From: Nocardia speluncae NBRC 108251
GTDB taxonomy: Bacteria; Actinomycetota; Actinomycetes; Mycobacteriales; Mycobacteriaceae
DNA length: 64,000 bases
Assembly: GCF_001613245.1 (NCBI RefSeq)
Contig: NZ_BDBZ01000037.1
Span: 1 to 64,000, forward strand
Direction of reading: 5' to 3'
Shown here piece by piece: positions 16,017 through 24,496 of this stretch. The translations under genes and the position numbers were made by a program. Numbering within the stretch: the stretch's first letter is position 1; every line of letters starts with the position of its first letter. The notes beneath the pieces were generated by a model that saw nothing but the letters and a program-made list of their open reading frames with translations, was not told where the DNA came from and did not search any database.

Positions 16017-17963
16017 ATGAGCACTGCCGCGAAAGTCGACGCCACCGAGGAACAGGCCCGAGAGCTGGTCGAGGAATCCCGCGAGGCCGGCTGGACCAAA
16101 CCATCCTTTGCCAAGGAGCTGTTCCTCGGCCGCTACCGGGTGGACCTGATCCACCCGTTCCCGCGCCCCAGCGCGGAGGACACCGCCACGAGCAACGCGT
16201 ATCTGGCCCGGCTCCGGGCCTATTGCGAGACCCTCGACGGCAGCGTGATCGAGGAGCAGAGCCGCATTCCGGAGCAGTACGTACAGGGCCTCGCCCAGCT
16301 CGGCTGCTTCGGCCTGAAGATTCCCCGCGAATACGGTGGACAGGGGCTTTCCCAGGTCGGCTACAACAAGGCGCTGATGCTCGCCGGTTCGGTGCACCCC
16401 AGCCTGGGTGCGCTGCTGTCCGCACACCAGTCGATCGGCGTCCCCGAGCCACTGAAGTTGGCGGGCACTCCGGAGCAGAAACAACGCTTCCTACCGAGGT
16501 GCGCGAAGGGCGCGATAAGCGCTTTCCTGCTCACCGAACCCGATGTCGGCTCCGACCCGGCCCGGATGGCGAGCACCGCGACCCCCACGGCCGACGGTGC
16601 GGCCTACGAGCTGAACGGGGTGAAGCTGTGGACCACCAACGGCGTGGTCGCGGAACTGCTGGTGGTAATGGCTCGGGTACCGAAGAGCGACGGACACCGC
16701 GGCGGTATCTCCGCGTTCGTCGTCGAAGCCGGCAGCGCGGGCGTCACAGTGGAGCGGCGCAATTCGTTCATGGGGCTGCGCGGTCTCGAGAACGGCGTCA
16801 CCCGCATGCACAACGTCCGGGTTCCCCGCGAGAACTTGATCGGCCGTGAAGGCGACGGGTTGAAAATCGCCCTGACCACGCTCAATGCCGGCCGGCTCGC
16901 GATTCCGGCACTGTGCACCGCGGCAGCCAAATGGTCACTGAAGATCGCCCGCGAATGGAGTACCGCTCGAGTGCAGTGGGGACGCCCGGTCGGCGAGCAC
17001 GCCGCGGTGGCGGCCAAAGTGTCCTATATCGCGGCGACGACCTACGCCCTGGAGGCCGTGCTCGACCTCTCGGCCACCATGTGCGACGAGAACCGCAACG
17101 ATATCCGCATCGAGGCAGCGCTCGCCAAGCTGTGGTCCTCGGAGATGAGCTGCCGGATAGCCGACGAACTCCTGCAGATCCGCGGCGGCCGCGGATACGA
17201 GACAGCGGAATCGCTGCGAGCGCGAGGAGAACGTGCGGTCGGCGCCGAGCAGCTGGTACGCGATCTGCGGATCAACCGGATCTTCGAAGGGTCCAGCGAG
17301 ATCATGCGGCTGCTCATCGCCCGGGAGATGGCCGACGCGCATATGGCCGCCGCCGGAGCACTCGTCGACCGGCATGCGGAATTCAAGGACAAGGCCAAGG
17401 CAGCGGTGGGCGCCGGCGGTTTCTACGCCAAATGGTTCCCGCAACTGGCCGTCGGCCCCGGCACGACGCCGGGCGCGTTCACCGATTTCGGACCGCTGGC
17501 GCAACATATGCGTTTCGTCGAGCGCATGGCCCGCAAACAGGCCCGCGCCCTGGTGTACGGCATGGCGCGCTGGCAGGCGAAGCTCGAATACCGGCAGATG
17601 TTCCTGGGTCGCCTCGTGGATATCGGCGCGGAACTGTTCGCGATGTCGGCGGTCTGTGTCCGGGCGCAGGGTGATCGCGGCGACGGCACGCTGCAACGGG
17701 AAGCCGCCGGAGAACTGGCCGATATCTTCTGCCGGCAGGCGCGAATCCGGGTGCGGGAGCTGTTCGATTCGCTCTGGGACAACACCGACGACGAGGATGT
17801 GCGCGCGGCGCACAATGTGTTCGCCGGCCGCTACCGGTGGCTGGAGGAGGGAGTGCTCGATCAGAGCGAAGGCACCGGCCCGTGGATCGCCGAATGGCAA
17901 CCGGGTCCGTCCACCGAGGAGAACCTGCTCCGGCCGTGGTTGCGGGTGGGAGCAGATCAGTGA
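16017..17963 (+). CDS. Large acyl-CoA dehydrogenase (ACAD9/VLCAD-like)
   Basis: FAD acyl-CoA dehydrogenase of 648 residues, longer than the usual 390 because of a C-terminal extension (about residues 460-648), as in VLCAD/ACAD9-type enzymes. Signatures: LLTEPDVGSDPARM, LWTTNGVVAELLVVMA, RGGRGYETAESLRARG, and the catalytic Glu in NRIFEGSSEIMRLLIA. ATG 16017 is preferred over 15987 because GAGGAGGGCAGC lies directly upstream. Monocistronic. Substrate expected to be a long or branched acyl-CoA; details unknown. Confidence 0.88.
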   Translation: MSTAAKVDATEEQARELVEESREAGWTKPSFAKELFLGRYRVDLIHPFPRPSAEDTATSNAYLARLRAYCETLDGSVIEEQSRIPEQYVQGLAQLGCFGLKIPREYGGQGLSQVGYNKALMLAGSVHPSLGALLSAHQSIGVPEPLKLAGTPEQKQRFLPRCAKGAISAFLLTEPDVGSDPARMASTATPTADGAAYELNGVKLWTTNGVVAELLVVMARVPKSDGHRGGISAFVVEAGSAGVTVERRNSFMGLRGLENGVTRMHNVRVPRENLIGREGDGLKIALTTLNAGRLAIPALCTAAAKWSLKIAREWSTARVQWGRPVGEHAAVAAKVSYIAATTYALEAVLDLSATMCDENRNDIRIEAALAKLWSSEMSCRIADELLQIRGGRGYETAESLRARGERAVGAEQLVRDLRINRIFEGSSEIMRLLIAREMADAHMAAAGALVDRHAEFKDKAKAAVGAGGFYAKWFPQLAVGPGTTPGAFTDFGPLAQHMRFVERMARKQARALVYGMARWQAKLEYRQMFLGRLVDIGAELFAMSAVCVRAQGDRGDGTLQREAAGELADIFCRQARIRVRELFDSLWDNTDDEDVRAAHNVFAGRYRWLEEGVLDQSEGTGPWIAEWQPGPSTEENLLRPWLRVGADQ

Positions 17964-18164
17964 TCGGCCGTGGGCTGCTGCCGCGACCGGGCAGATAGCC
18001 GGCGTTGTTCACGGTGCCCGGCACCCTCGGATCCTGGACAGGGGCTCAGGCGTACCTACTGGTATCGAGCGGCGGCAACAGCGAGTAGGGCCGCAGCATC
18101 GACGACGCGGCATCCGGTGCCCCCAGCACGGAAGGTCGTGTGGCGGCCGTGAAATCAACCGTGG

Positions 18165-18713
18165 TCAGGAGGTTCGGCCACGGCCGGTCCAGAGGCGCTG
18201 CACGAGCATCAGCGGAAACACGACCGCGCAGACGATCGGGATTCCGCCGGCAAGCAGAAGGAAAGCACCCATGAACAATCCGACGAACAGTGCCGAGCCC
18301 CACCCGGCTCCGGCGTAGGCATGGTCTTCGTCGTTACCGTCGATCCAGTTCGCCGGGTCCGCACGTACCAGCCGCGCCGGGAGCACACGCCCCGCATCGC
18401 AGTCACCGTCCGCGTGAACACGGATATCCAGGAGCCGGCCGGACCCGTGCGCCGGCGAGAAATCCGCGAAGCAATGGGTGGTCCAGTGACTGCCGCCCCG
18501 GCCGCCCCCTTCATACACCTGTGCGGACCGGGTGATCGTCACAGTCCCCCGCTCGCCGGCCCAATCCAGACCTGCCATCACCACTTCGGCGCTACGGACC
18601 GGTATGTCGTTGATCAGGTGCCCGAAGAACCAGGCGAGCGGCAGACACACCAACCACATCACGATCAGAGTGCCGGGATCCCCCGTGCCCCGGATCGGTT
18701 TTCGTTTGCTCAC
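18165..18713 (-). CDS. Small membrane protein, unknown function
   Basis: 182 residues. A basic N-terminus (MSKRKPIRG) is followed by a membrane helix (LIVMWLVCLPLAWFFGHLI), an outside domain with Cys residues and a DADGDCDAG-like acidic turn, and a C-terminal hairpin (SALFVGLFMGAFLLLAGGIP, then VCAVVFPLMLVQRLW). Family not recognised. The roughly 200 bp downstream towards the acyl-CoA dehydrogenase gene hold nothing visible. Confidence 0.65.
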   Translation of the reverse strand: MSKRKPIRGTGDPGTLIVMWLVCLPLAWFFGHLINDIPVRSAEVVMAGLDWAGERGTVTITRSAQVYEGGGRGGSHWTTHCFADFSPAHGSGRLLDIRVHADGDCDAGRVLPARLVRADPANWIDGNDEDHAYAGAGWGSALFVGLFMGAFLLLAGGIPIVCAVVFPLMLVQRLWTGRGRTS

Positions 18714-18840
18714 TTGTCCATTGTCAGGTGTTTCATCCGTGCGGGCCGGCAGGAACCGATGCTCGCCGCTCTCTCCGATTCACCGATCGGCGGCTGGGAT
18801 CGGACTGCACCGAGGCCGACAGGGGGTCGACCGATGAACA

Positions 18841-19005
18841 ATGAACACCGGCATTTACCTGGAGACTCCGGCCGCGGTCACGAGCGAGCCGGGCCCGAAC
18901 GGAATTGTGCTGGATGTTTCGAAATCGCCCATCCAGTTCGGCATCAAACCTCTGGTCGAGGTCGATGGCCGGCCGATGCCCGCTGGTCACGTCCGCGAGT
19001 TCCGT
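18841..19005 (+). pseudogene. N-terminal remnant of a small secreted or membrane-type protein
   Basis: From ATG 18841 about 55 codons read sensibly (GIVLDVSKSPIQFGIKPLVE, then VDGRPMPAGH), then the frame becomes Arg/Ser-rich antisense-like text and runs through the next gene out of frame. It resembles the front of small actinobacterial proteins with a hydrophobic strand followed by a VDGRP turn, but the rest is absent. Low confidence. Confidence 0.35.
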
Positions 19006-19093
19006 AGCGACAGTCCGGCGCCATCCCGCAGCCGGGGAGTGTCGCGGCGGAGATATCGGCGTCGTATCCGGCCCCTGATGCCAGAATGGCGGT

Positions 19094-19468
19094 ATGTCGA
19101 AGCTCGGAGTGATGGGACGTGTTGCCGGATGGACGTGTGTCGCGATCGGGGCGGTTCAGCTTCTGGGCGGGACGCGTGCGGAACCTGGGATGAGCGGAGA
19201 GGCGACGGTCGATTCCCACGTCCGTTTCATGGGTTCCGCCTTCATCGGTTACGGCCTGGGCTGGGTCGAGGCCGCGGCTTCACCGACTCCGAACTTGCCG
19301 CGGATGCGGGTGCTTTCCGGCCTGATGGCCCTCGGCGGAGCAAGCCGTCTGGTCACCCGAGCCACCTTGGGGCGGCCACACCGCTTCCACGATCTTCTCC
19401 TCGGCGTGGAACTCGCGGCGCCGGTCGTCGTGGAGGTCCTCGGCAGGCTGGATCGCCCGGCCCGCTGA
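19094..19468 (+). CDS. DUF4345-like small membrane protein
   Basis: 124 residues with four hydrophobic helices: AGWTCVAIGAVQLLGG, FMGSAFIGYGLGWVEA, MRVLSGLMALGGASRLVT and LGVELAAPVVVEVLG. The pattern (VDSHVRFMGSAFIGYGL; RLVTRATLGRPHRFH) matches the DUF4345 family of four-helix membrane proteins of unknown function. Stands alone between a remnant and the convergent IclR gene. Confidence 0.7.
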   Translation: MSKLGVMGRVAGWTCVAIGAVQLLGGTRAEPGMSGEATVDSHVRFMGSAFIGYGLGWVEAAASPTPNLPRMRVLSGLMALGGASRLVTRATLGRPHRFHDLLLGVELAAPVVVEVLGRLDRPAR

Positions 19469-19493
19469 ATTCATCGCGGCCCGGGGTTCCCGG

Positions 19494-20336
19494 TCACGCT
19501 CGCGGTAGCGCTTGGACTATCCGCGTGATCCGGACTCCGGCGTCGCATACCTTCTCGATCATCGCGGCCAGCGCGGCACCTTCGAATTCCTCGGCACGGC
19601 CACCCACGCTGATCGATGCGACCACCGAGCCGTTGCGCCCGAGGATCGGTGCCGCCACCGCCGCGACCCCGGGCAGATAGTCGGCGACGCTCAGCGAATA
19701 TCCGGCCTCGGTGATCTCGTCCAGATGTTCGGTGAGCCGGTCGATATCGGTGATGGTCTGCTCGGTGATCGCCGGCAGGCCCTTCGTGACCCATTTGTCC
19801 CGCAGTGCTTTCGAGTGCGCGAGCATGACGATCGGTCCGGCCGCGGCGTGATAGGGCATCACGGATCCGATGTTGATCCCTGCGACGACCAACGAGTTAC
19901 GGCCTTCGAGCAGGTCGATGCAGACCGCTCCCTGATCGGCGGGCACCATCAGGTAGGCCGTGTTACCGAAGGCGGCGGCCAGCTCTGACATGAACGGTTT
20001 TGCCGCGGAACGGATATCGAGTTTCGACAGTGCCGCGGAGCCGATTTCGAATACCGGCATCGCCACCCGGTAGGCGCCCTCGTCGGTGCGATCCACCCAG
20101 CCCGCCTGGATCAGGGTGGCCATCAGGCGGAACACGGTGGTCTTGTTCATCCCGCTCGCGGTGGTGAGCTCGTTGAGTGTCCAGGCGGGCCTGTCCGCAC
20201 TGAAATGGCCGAGCAGCGTGCACGCCTTGAGGACAGCGCCCACGACATCGCGCCCCCCCGACGCGTCGGGCCCGGTAGGCACAGCCGTCTTCGTCTCGGT
20301 AGACGCGGCCGCCTTCGGCTCGGTGGGCACAGCCAC
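19494..20336 (-). CDS. IclR-family regulator
   Basis: 280 residues: a low-complexity Ala/Thr/Lys lead (about 1-28), a winged helix-turn-helix (WTLNELTTASGMNKTTVFRL, about 51-70), then the IclR effector domain (AYLMVPADQGAVCIDLLEG ... GYSLSVADYLPGVAAVAAPI ... ASISVGGRAEEF). Divergent from the lyase/dehydratase operon at 20489, which it most likely controls. The ligand is unknown but is expected to be a pathway acid. Confidence 0.9.
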   Translation of the reverse strand: MAVPTEPKAAASTETKTAVPTGPDASGGRDVVGAVLKACTLLGHFSADRPAWTLNELTTASGMNKTTVFRLMATLIQAGWVDRTDEGAYRVAMPVFEIGSAALSKLDIRSAAKPFMSELAAAFGNTAYLMVPADQGAVCIDLLEGRNSLVVAGINIGSVMPYHAAAGPIVMLAHSKALRDKWVTKGLPAITEQTITDIDRLTEHLDEITEAGYSLSVADYLPGVAAVAAPILGRNGSVVASISVGGRAEEFEGAALAAMIEKVCDAGVRITRIVQALPRA

Positions 20337-20435
20337 TGCTTCTCACTCGCTTCCATCGGTCGTGCGGTCGGTGTCGCCACCATACGAACACATTCACCGC
20401 GCGGGGTTGACTTTGTGACCTGAACCACCTTACCG

Positions 20436-20448
20436 TCTCGTATCGAGA
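20436..20448. promoter_or_regulatory. Candidate IclR operator
   Basis: TCTCG-TAT-CGAGA inverted repeat midway between the divergent IclR gene and the lyase operon, followed by two GAAACG direct repeats at 20453 and 20472. Position suits control of both promoters. Confidence 0.5.
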
Positions 20449-20488
20449 TTTTGAAACGCATTCCGCATTGCGAAACGAGAGGTGCATT

Positions 20489-21355
20489 GTGCGCAGCCCG
20501 ACCCTGAAAGACCTCACGTCACGCGGCCTGGTCTACGCGCCCGGCGTATGGGACGGCCTGACCGCCCGCCTCGCCGAGCAGGCCGGTTTCAGCGCGCTGT
20601 GCGCCTCCGGGTTCGCCGTCTCCGCGGCCCTCGGCCTCCCCGATGCCGAGCTCTACACCCAGACCGAGAACCTGCAAGCCGTCCGCACGATCCGGGAATC
20701 CTCCAAACTGCCGCTGGTCGCCGATATCGACACCGGTTACGGCAACGCCGTCAACGCCGCCCGCACCGCCACGAAGTTCGCGGACGCGGGTGTCGGCGGC
20801 ATGTTCATGGAGGATCAGGTCTCGCCCAAGTCCTGCCCCATCTGCGTAGGCGACCCGGTCGACCTGATCAGCGTCGGCGAGGCCACCGGCAAGATCCGCG
20901 CCGTCCGCGATTCCATCCCCGACGACGTCCTGCTCATCGCCCGCACCGACGCCCGCGGCGACGACGCCCTCCGCCGCGCTCGGGCCTACGTCGAGGCCGG
21001 CGCCGACATGATCATGCCGGTCACCAAAACCTTCGAAACCGTCGAACAGTGGCAGCGCTGCCACGAAGAGGCCGGCGTACCGTTGATGGCTACGCTCACG
21101 GCCTCGACCTGGACCGAACGCGATTTCACTCCCGAGATCCTGGACCGGATCGGCGTCCGGCTGGCCCTGCTGCCCACCCAGGTCCTGATGGCGGTGGCCG
21201 GAGCCGCACAGGAGACACTGAAGCGACTGGCCGCGGGCGAAGCACCCGCCCAGGTCAGCGCTGATGCGCTCCAGCACCACGAATTCGTGGAACTGATCGG
21301 CTTCCCCGAGGTGGAGGCCATGCAGAACAAGTACCTACCTGCGAAGGAGCAGTGA
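20489..21355 (+). CDS. ICL/PEP-mutase superfamily lyase with altered catalytic loop
   Basis: 288 residues. GTG 20489 is chosen because GAGAGG ends 6 nt upstream; the in-frame TTG at 20468 lacks this. Mg-site residues D79 and D81 (VADIDTGYGN) and E108 are present, but the loop that is KKCGH in isocitrate, methylisocitrate and dimethylmalate lyases reads PKSCPICVGD: Lys114 and Cys116 kept, the Gly-His replaced by Pro-Ile. It should still be a C-C lyase on a 2-hydroxy-diacid, perhaps of different specificity. First gene of a five-gene overlapping operon with dehydratase subunits, carrier and CoA ligase. Confidence 0.8.
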   Translation: MRSPTLKDLTSRGLVYAPGVWDGLTARLAEQAGFSALCASGFAVSAALGLPDAELYTQTENLQAVRTIRESSKLPLVADIDTGYGNAVNAARTATKFADAGVGGMFMEDQVSPKSCPICVGDPVDLISVGEATGKIRAVRDSIPDDVLLIARTDARGDDALRRARAYVEAGADMIMPVTKTFETVEQWQRCHEEAGVPLMATLTASTWTERDFTPEILDRIGVRLALLPTQVLMAVAGAAQETLKRLAAGEAPAQVSADALQHHEFVELIGFPEVEAMQNKYLPAKEQ

Positions 21356-22617
21356 CCGTCGTGGGTTACACGATGACGGAGAAGATCCTGGGCCGCGCCT
21401 CGGAGCAGGAAACGGTCCGTGCCCGGGAGAACCACGCAGTACAGCCGGCGCGCATGATCGCCTACGACTTCCCCGGCTACACCGACGTGATGTTCCGGCA
21501 GATGCGCGAAGACTTCGGGATCACCGAACTGAAGGACCCGAGCCGCTACATCGTCTTCATCGATCACATGCTGACGAAGCACAACGAGAAGGAAGCCGAG
21601 GTCCACCAGGTCACCCGCGACTGGTGCGACTTCTACGGCATCGAACTGCACGAGGGCCGCGGTATCGGCCACCAGCTCACCGCCGAACTCGGCCTCGCCA
21701 TCCCCGGCGAATTCCTCGTCCACTTCGACGGCCATATCAGCGGTATCGGCGCCTTCGGCGCCCTCGGCTGGGGTATCCGGCGCGACCTCATCGAAGCCTG
21801 GGTCACCGGGCAGGTCTTCGTCGATATCCCCGCCACCACCCGCTTCGACCTGGTCGGCGAGTTCCCGCCCGGCGTCGACAGCCGCGATCTCGTGCACACC
21901 ATCATCGATATGGTCGGCGCCGACGGTTGCGCCCATCAGGTGATGGAGTTCGGCGGCCCCGGCGCCCGCTCCATGGCCATCGACCACCGTCAGGGCCTGT
22001 GCGGTATGGCCATGTTCACCGGCGCCGTCTCCGCCATCTTCGAACCCGACGAGATATCGCTCGCCTACGCCAACGAGGTCGCCCGCCGCGATTTCGACCC
22101 GGTGTATCCCGACACCGACGCCACCTACGCCGCCCGCTACGAGATCGACCTCGCGACCCTGACCCCGCGGGTGGTGCTGCCCGGCTCGGCCCGCGCCGTC
22201 AACACCAAAACAGCGCAGGAGCTCGCCGGCACCCCGATCACAAAAGCTTTTATCGGCTCCTGCGCCAGCGGCCGTATCGAGGATCTGCGCGCCGCCGCCC
22301 TGGTCCTGGACGGTCGCAAAGTCGCCCCCGGCGTCGAACTCAATGTCGTCCCCACCTCACAGAAGGTCTACGAGCAGGCCGAGCGAGAAGGCATCCTCGA
22401 CGTGCTCCGCGCCGCAGGTGCACATATCAACATATCGAGCTGTGATTTCTGCTTCGGCTACCAGAAACCCCTGCAACCCGGCGAGAACTGCATCTCCACC
22501 GGCGTCCTGAACATCTCCGGCCGCATGGGCAGTCCCGACGCCAACATCTATATGGGCTCCCCCTACACCGTCGCCGCCAGCGCCCTCACCGGCACGATCC
22601 AGGAGTCGGTCCAGTGA
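21352..22617 (+). CDS. Aconitase-superfamily dehydratase, large subunit (LeuC/DmdA-like)
   Basis: 421 residues carrying the [4Fe-4S] ligands C304 (FIGSCASGRIEDL), C364 and C367 (ISSCDFCFGY). VFIDHMLTKHNEKE near residues 68-81 matches the family D-H-x-x start of the active site, and HVSG-like VHFDGHISGIGAFGALGWG is the core domain. Two-subunit enzymes of this kind include isopropylmalate isomerase, methylmalate/citramalate and dimethylmaleate hydratases. The coding sequence starts at GTG overlapping the lyase stop. With the small subunit it should hydrate an unsaturated diacid to the 2-hydroxy acid used by the lyase, or the reverse. Confidence 0.83.
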   Translation: MTVVGYTMTEKILGRASEQETVRARENHAVQPARMIAYDFPGYTDVMFRQMREDFGITELKDPSRYIVFIDHMLTKHNEKEAEVHQVTRDWCDFYGIELHEGRGIGHQLTAELGLAIPGEFLVHFDGHISGIGAFGALGWGIRRDLIEAWVTGQVFVDIPATTRFDLVGEFPPGVDSRDLVHTIIDMVGADGCAHQVMEFGGPGARSMAIDHRQGLCGMAMFTGAVSAIFEPDEISLAYANEVARRDFDPVYPDTDATYAARYEIDLATLTPRVVLPGSARAVNTKTAQELAGTPITKAFIGSCASGRIEDLRAAALVLDGRKVAPGVELNVVPTSQKVYEQAEREGILDVLRAAGAHINISSCDFCFGYQKPLQPGENCISTGVLNISGRMGSPDANIYMGSPYTVAASALTGTIQESVQ

Positions 22618-23150
22618 GCGCCTATCCCCCACCACCCGACCTCATCGAAGGCAAGGTCGCCTGGATCTTCGGCGACGATTTCGATATCGACCTCGTCGTC
22701 GGCGTCTCCAACATCAAGTCCTACGACCCCGACCACCTGCGCTCGGTGTGTATGCAGGCCTACGACCCCACCTTCACCGAACGCGTCCGCCCCGGCGATA
22801 TCATCGTCGGCGGCCGTAACTTCGGCTACGGCCATCCGCACTATCCGCCCATGGTCGCCCTGCGCAACGCGGGCATCGCGGCCATCGTCGCGGAATCCTT
22901 CTCGCCCGGTTTCTGGCGCGGCGAGACCTTCAACGGTATGCCGTTGATCACGATCCCCGGCGTCTCGACCTCGGTAAAGGTCGACGACCCCGTGGCCCTC
23001 GACTGGCGCACCGCCACCCTGCGCCGGCCCGAGGGAACCGACCTGGTCGGCAATCCACCGAGCCCGCGGACCGTCAAGGTCATCGAAGCCGGTGGCTCAT
23101 ATCAACTCCTGCTCGCCGAGCACGCACGCGAAAGACAAGAAGCTCAATGA
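22614..23150 (+). CDS. Aconitase-superfamily dehydratase, small subunit (LeuD/DmdB-like)
   Basis: 178 residues forming the swivel domain that completes the active site. GDIIVGGRNFGYGHPHYPP (61-79) occupies the place of the family substrate loop, which in LeuD and aconitases normally reads NFGxGSSREH. Here SSRE is replaced by HPHY and the Arg that binds the substrate carboxylate is absent, so the substrate or binding mode should differ from isopropylmalate. IAAIVAESFSPGFWRGETFNGMPLI is otherwise standard. Overlaps both neighbours by 4 nt. Confidence 0.83.
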   Translation: MSAYPPPPDLIEGKVAWIFGDDFDIDLVVGVSNIKSYDPDHLRSVCMQAYDPTFTERVRPGDIIVGGRNFGYGHPHYPPMVALRNAGIAAIVAESFSPGFWRGETFNGMPLITIPGVSTSVKVDDPVALDWRTATLRRPEGTDLVGNPPSPRTVKVIEAGGSYQLLLAEHARERQEAQ

Positions 23151-24496
23151 CGAACCTCGAACCTCGCGTCGGGTCCAGTGACCTCCACCCCTCCGGACCG
23201 CTGCCGGCGACCGCAGCGAAGAAGTCGAACTCCGTGGCCCGCCGCGCCGCCATCGCCGGCGGCGTCGGCACCCTCATCGAGTACTACGATTTCGCCGTCT
23301 ACGGCTTCCTCGCCGTCATCATCGCCCCCCTGTTCTTCCCCTCCGATAATTCCGCGGTGTCGATCCTGTCGACCCTCGCCGTCTTCGGCGTCGCCTACGT
23401 GGCCCGCCCCCTCGGCGGAATCTTCTTCGGCCGCCTCGGCGACCGCCGCGGCCGCCGCCACTCCCTCGTCATCACCGTCGTCAGCATGGGTATCGCCTGC
23501 GGCATCCTCGGCCTACTCCCCACCCATTCGGCCGTCGGCGTCCTCGCCCCCATCCTGCTGGTGCTCGTCCGCCTCGCCCAAGGCTTCTCCGCCGGCGGCG
23601 AAGTAGGCGGCGCCGCAACCTATATCGCAGAATCCGCACCACCGAAGCGCCGCGGTTTCTTCGGCTCCTTCACCCCCGTCGGCTCCACCCTCGGTTTCGC
23701 TGTAGCCGCCGCCGTCGTCGGCCTGGTAGCCCTGCTCACCACCGACGAGCAGATGGAATCGTGGGGCTGGCGTATCCCGTTCCTGCTCGCCCTGCCGCTG
23801 GCCTACCTCTGCCTCCGCGTCCGGATGAAGCTCGAGGACACCCCCGAATTCGAGGAGATGGCCGAGAAACAGCAGGTCACCAAGAGCCCGCTGTCGGATG
23901 TCGTCAAGAAGAACCCGTGGTCCGTACTCCGCGTCGTCGGCGTCGCCATCGCCATGAACGGCTCCGGCTATATCGGCCTCACCTACTTCAGCGTCTACCT
24001 GATCAACGACCTCGGCTTCTCCAAAGACTCCGTCTACTGGACCTCCGCCATAGCCATCGCCCTGGCCTGCGCCACCTTCCCCCTCAGCGGCATGGCCACC
24101 GACAGATGGGGCCGCAAACCCGTCCTCATCGCCGGCTACCTCGCCTACGTCGTCATCGCCCTCCCTGCCTTCATGATCATGGGCGCGACGAGCAGCATCG
24201 TCGTCATCGGCATCGTCTACTTCCTCTACATGGTGCTGAACGGCGTAGTCCAGGTCCCCGCCTTCCCGCTGTTCACCGAACTCTTCCCCCGCACGGTCCG
24301 CTACACCGGCGTCTCCCTGGGCTTCAATATCGGCACCATCGCCGCCGGCGGCACCGCCCCCTACGTCGCCGCCCAGCTCGTCGAATCGACCGGCAACGCG
24401 ATGTCGCCCGCCTACTGGGTGATGGGCGTCTGCGCCATCGGCCTCCTCACCGTCGCCACCATCCGCGAAACCAGCCGCAAGGAACTGCCTGCATGA
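23147..24496 (+). CDS. MFS metabolite:H+ symporter
   Basis: 449 residues, about 12 membrane segments, same family as the carrier at 8385. GTLIEYYDFAVYGFLAVII at the start and GRLGDRRGRRHSLV as the TM2-TM3 loop are diagnostic; the second-half repeat is TDRWGRKPVLIAG. The cytoplasmic N-terminal 35 residues are variable. Placed inside the dehydratase/lyase operon, so it probably imports the dicarboxylic or other acid that the operon degrades. Confidence 0.87.
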   Translation: MTNLEPRVGSSDLHPSGPLPATAAKKSNSVARRAAIAGGVGTLIEYYDFAVYGFLAVIIAPLFFPSDNSAVSILSTLAVFGVAYVARPLGGIFFGRLGDRRGRRHSLVITVVSMGIACGILGLLPTHSAVGVLAPILLVLVRLAQGFSAGGEVGGAATYIAESAPPKRRGFFGSFTPVGSTLGFAVAAAVVGLVALLTTDEQMESWGWRIPFLLALPLAYLCLRVRMKLEDTPEFEEMAEKQQVTKSPLSDVVKKNPWSVLRVVGVAIAMNGSGYIGLTYFSVYLINDLGFSKDSVYWTSAIAIALACATFPLSGMATDRWGRKPVLIAGYLAYVVIALPAFMIMGATSSIVVIGIVYFLYMVLNGVVQVPAFPLFTELFPRTVRYTGVSLGFNIGTIAAGGTAPYVAAQLVESTGNAMSPAYWVMGVCAIGLLTVATIRETSRKELPA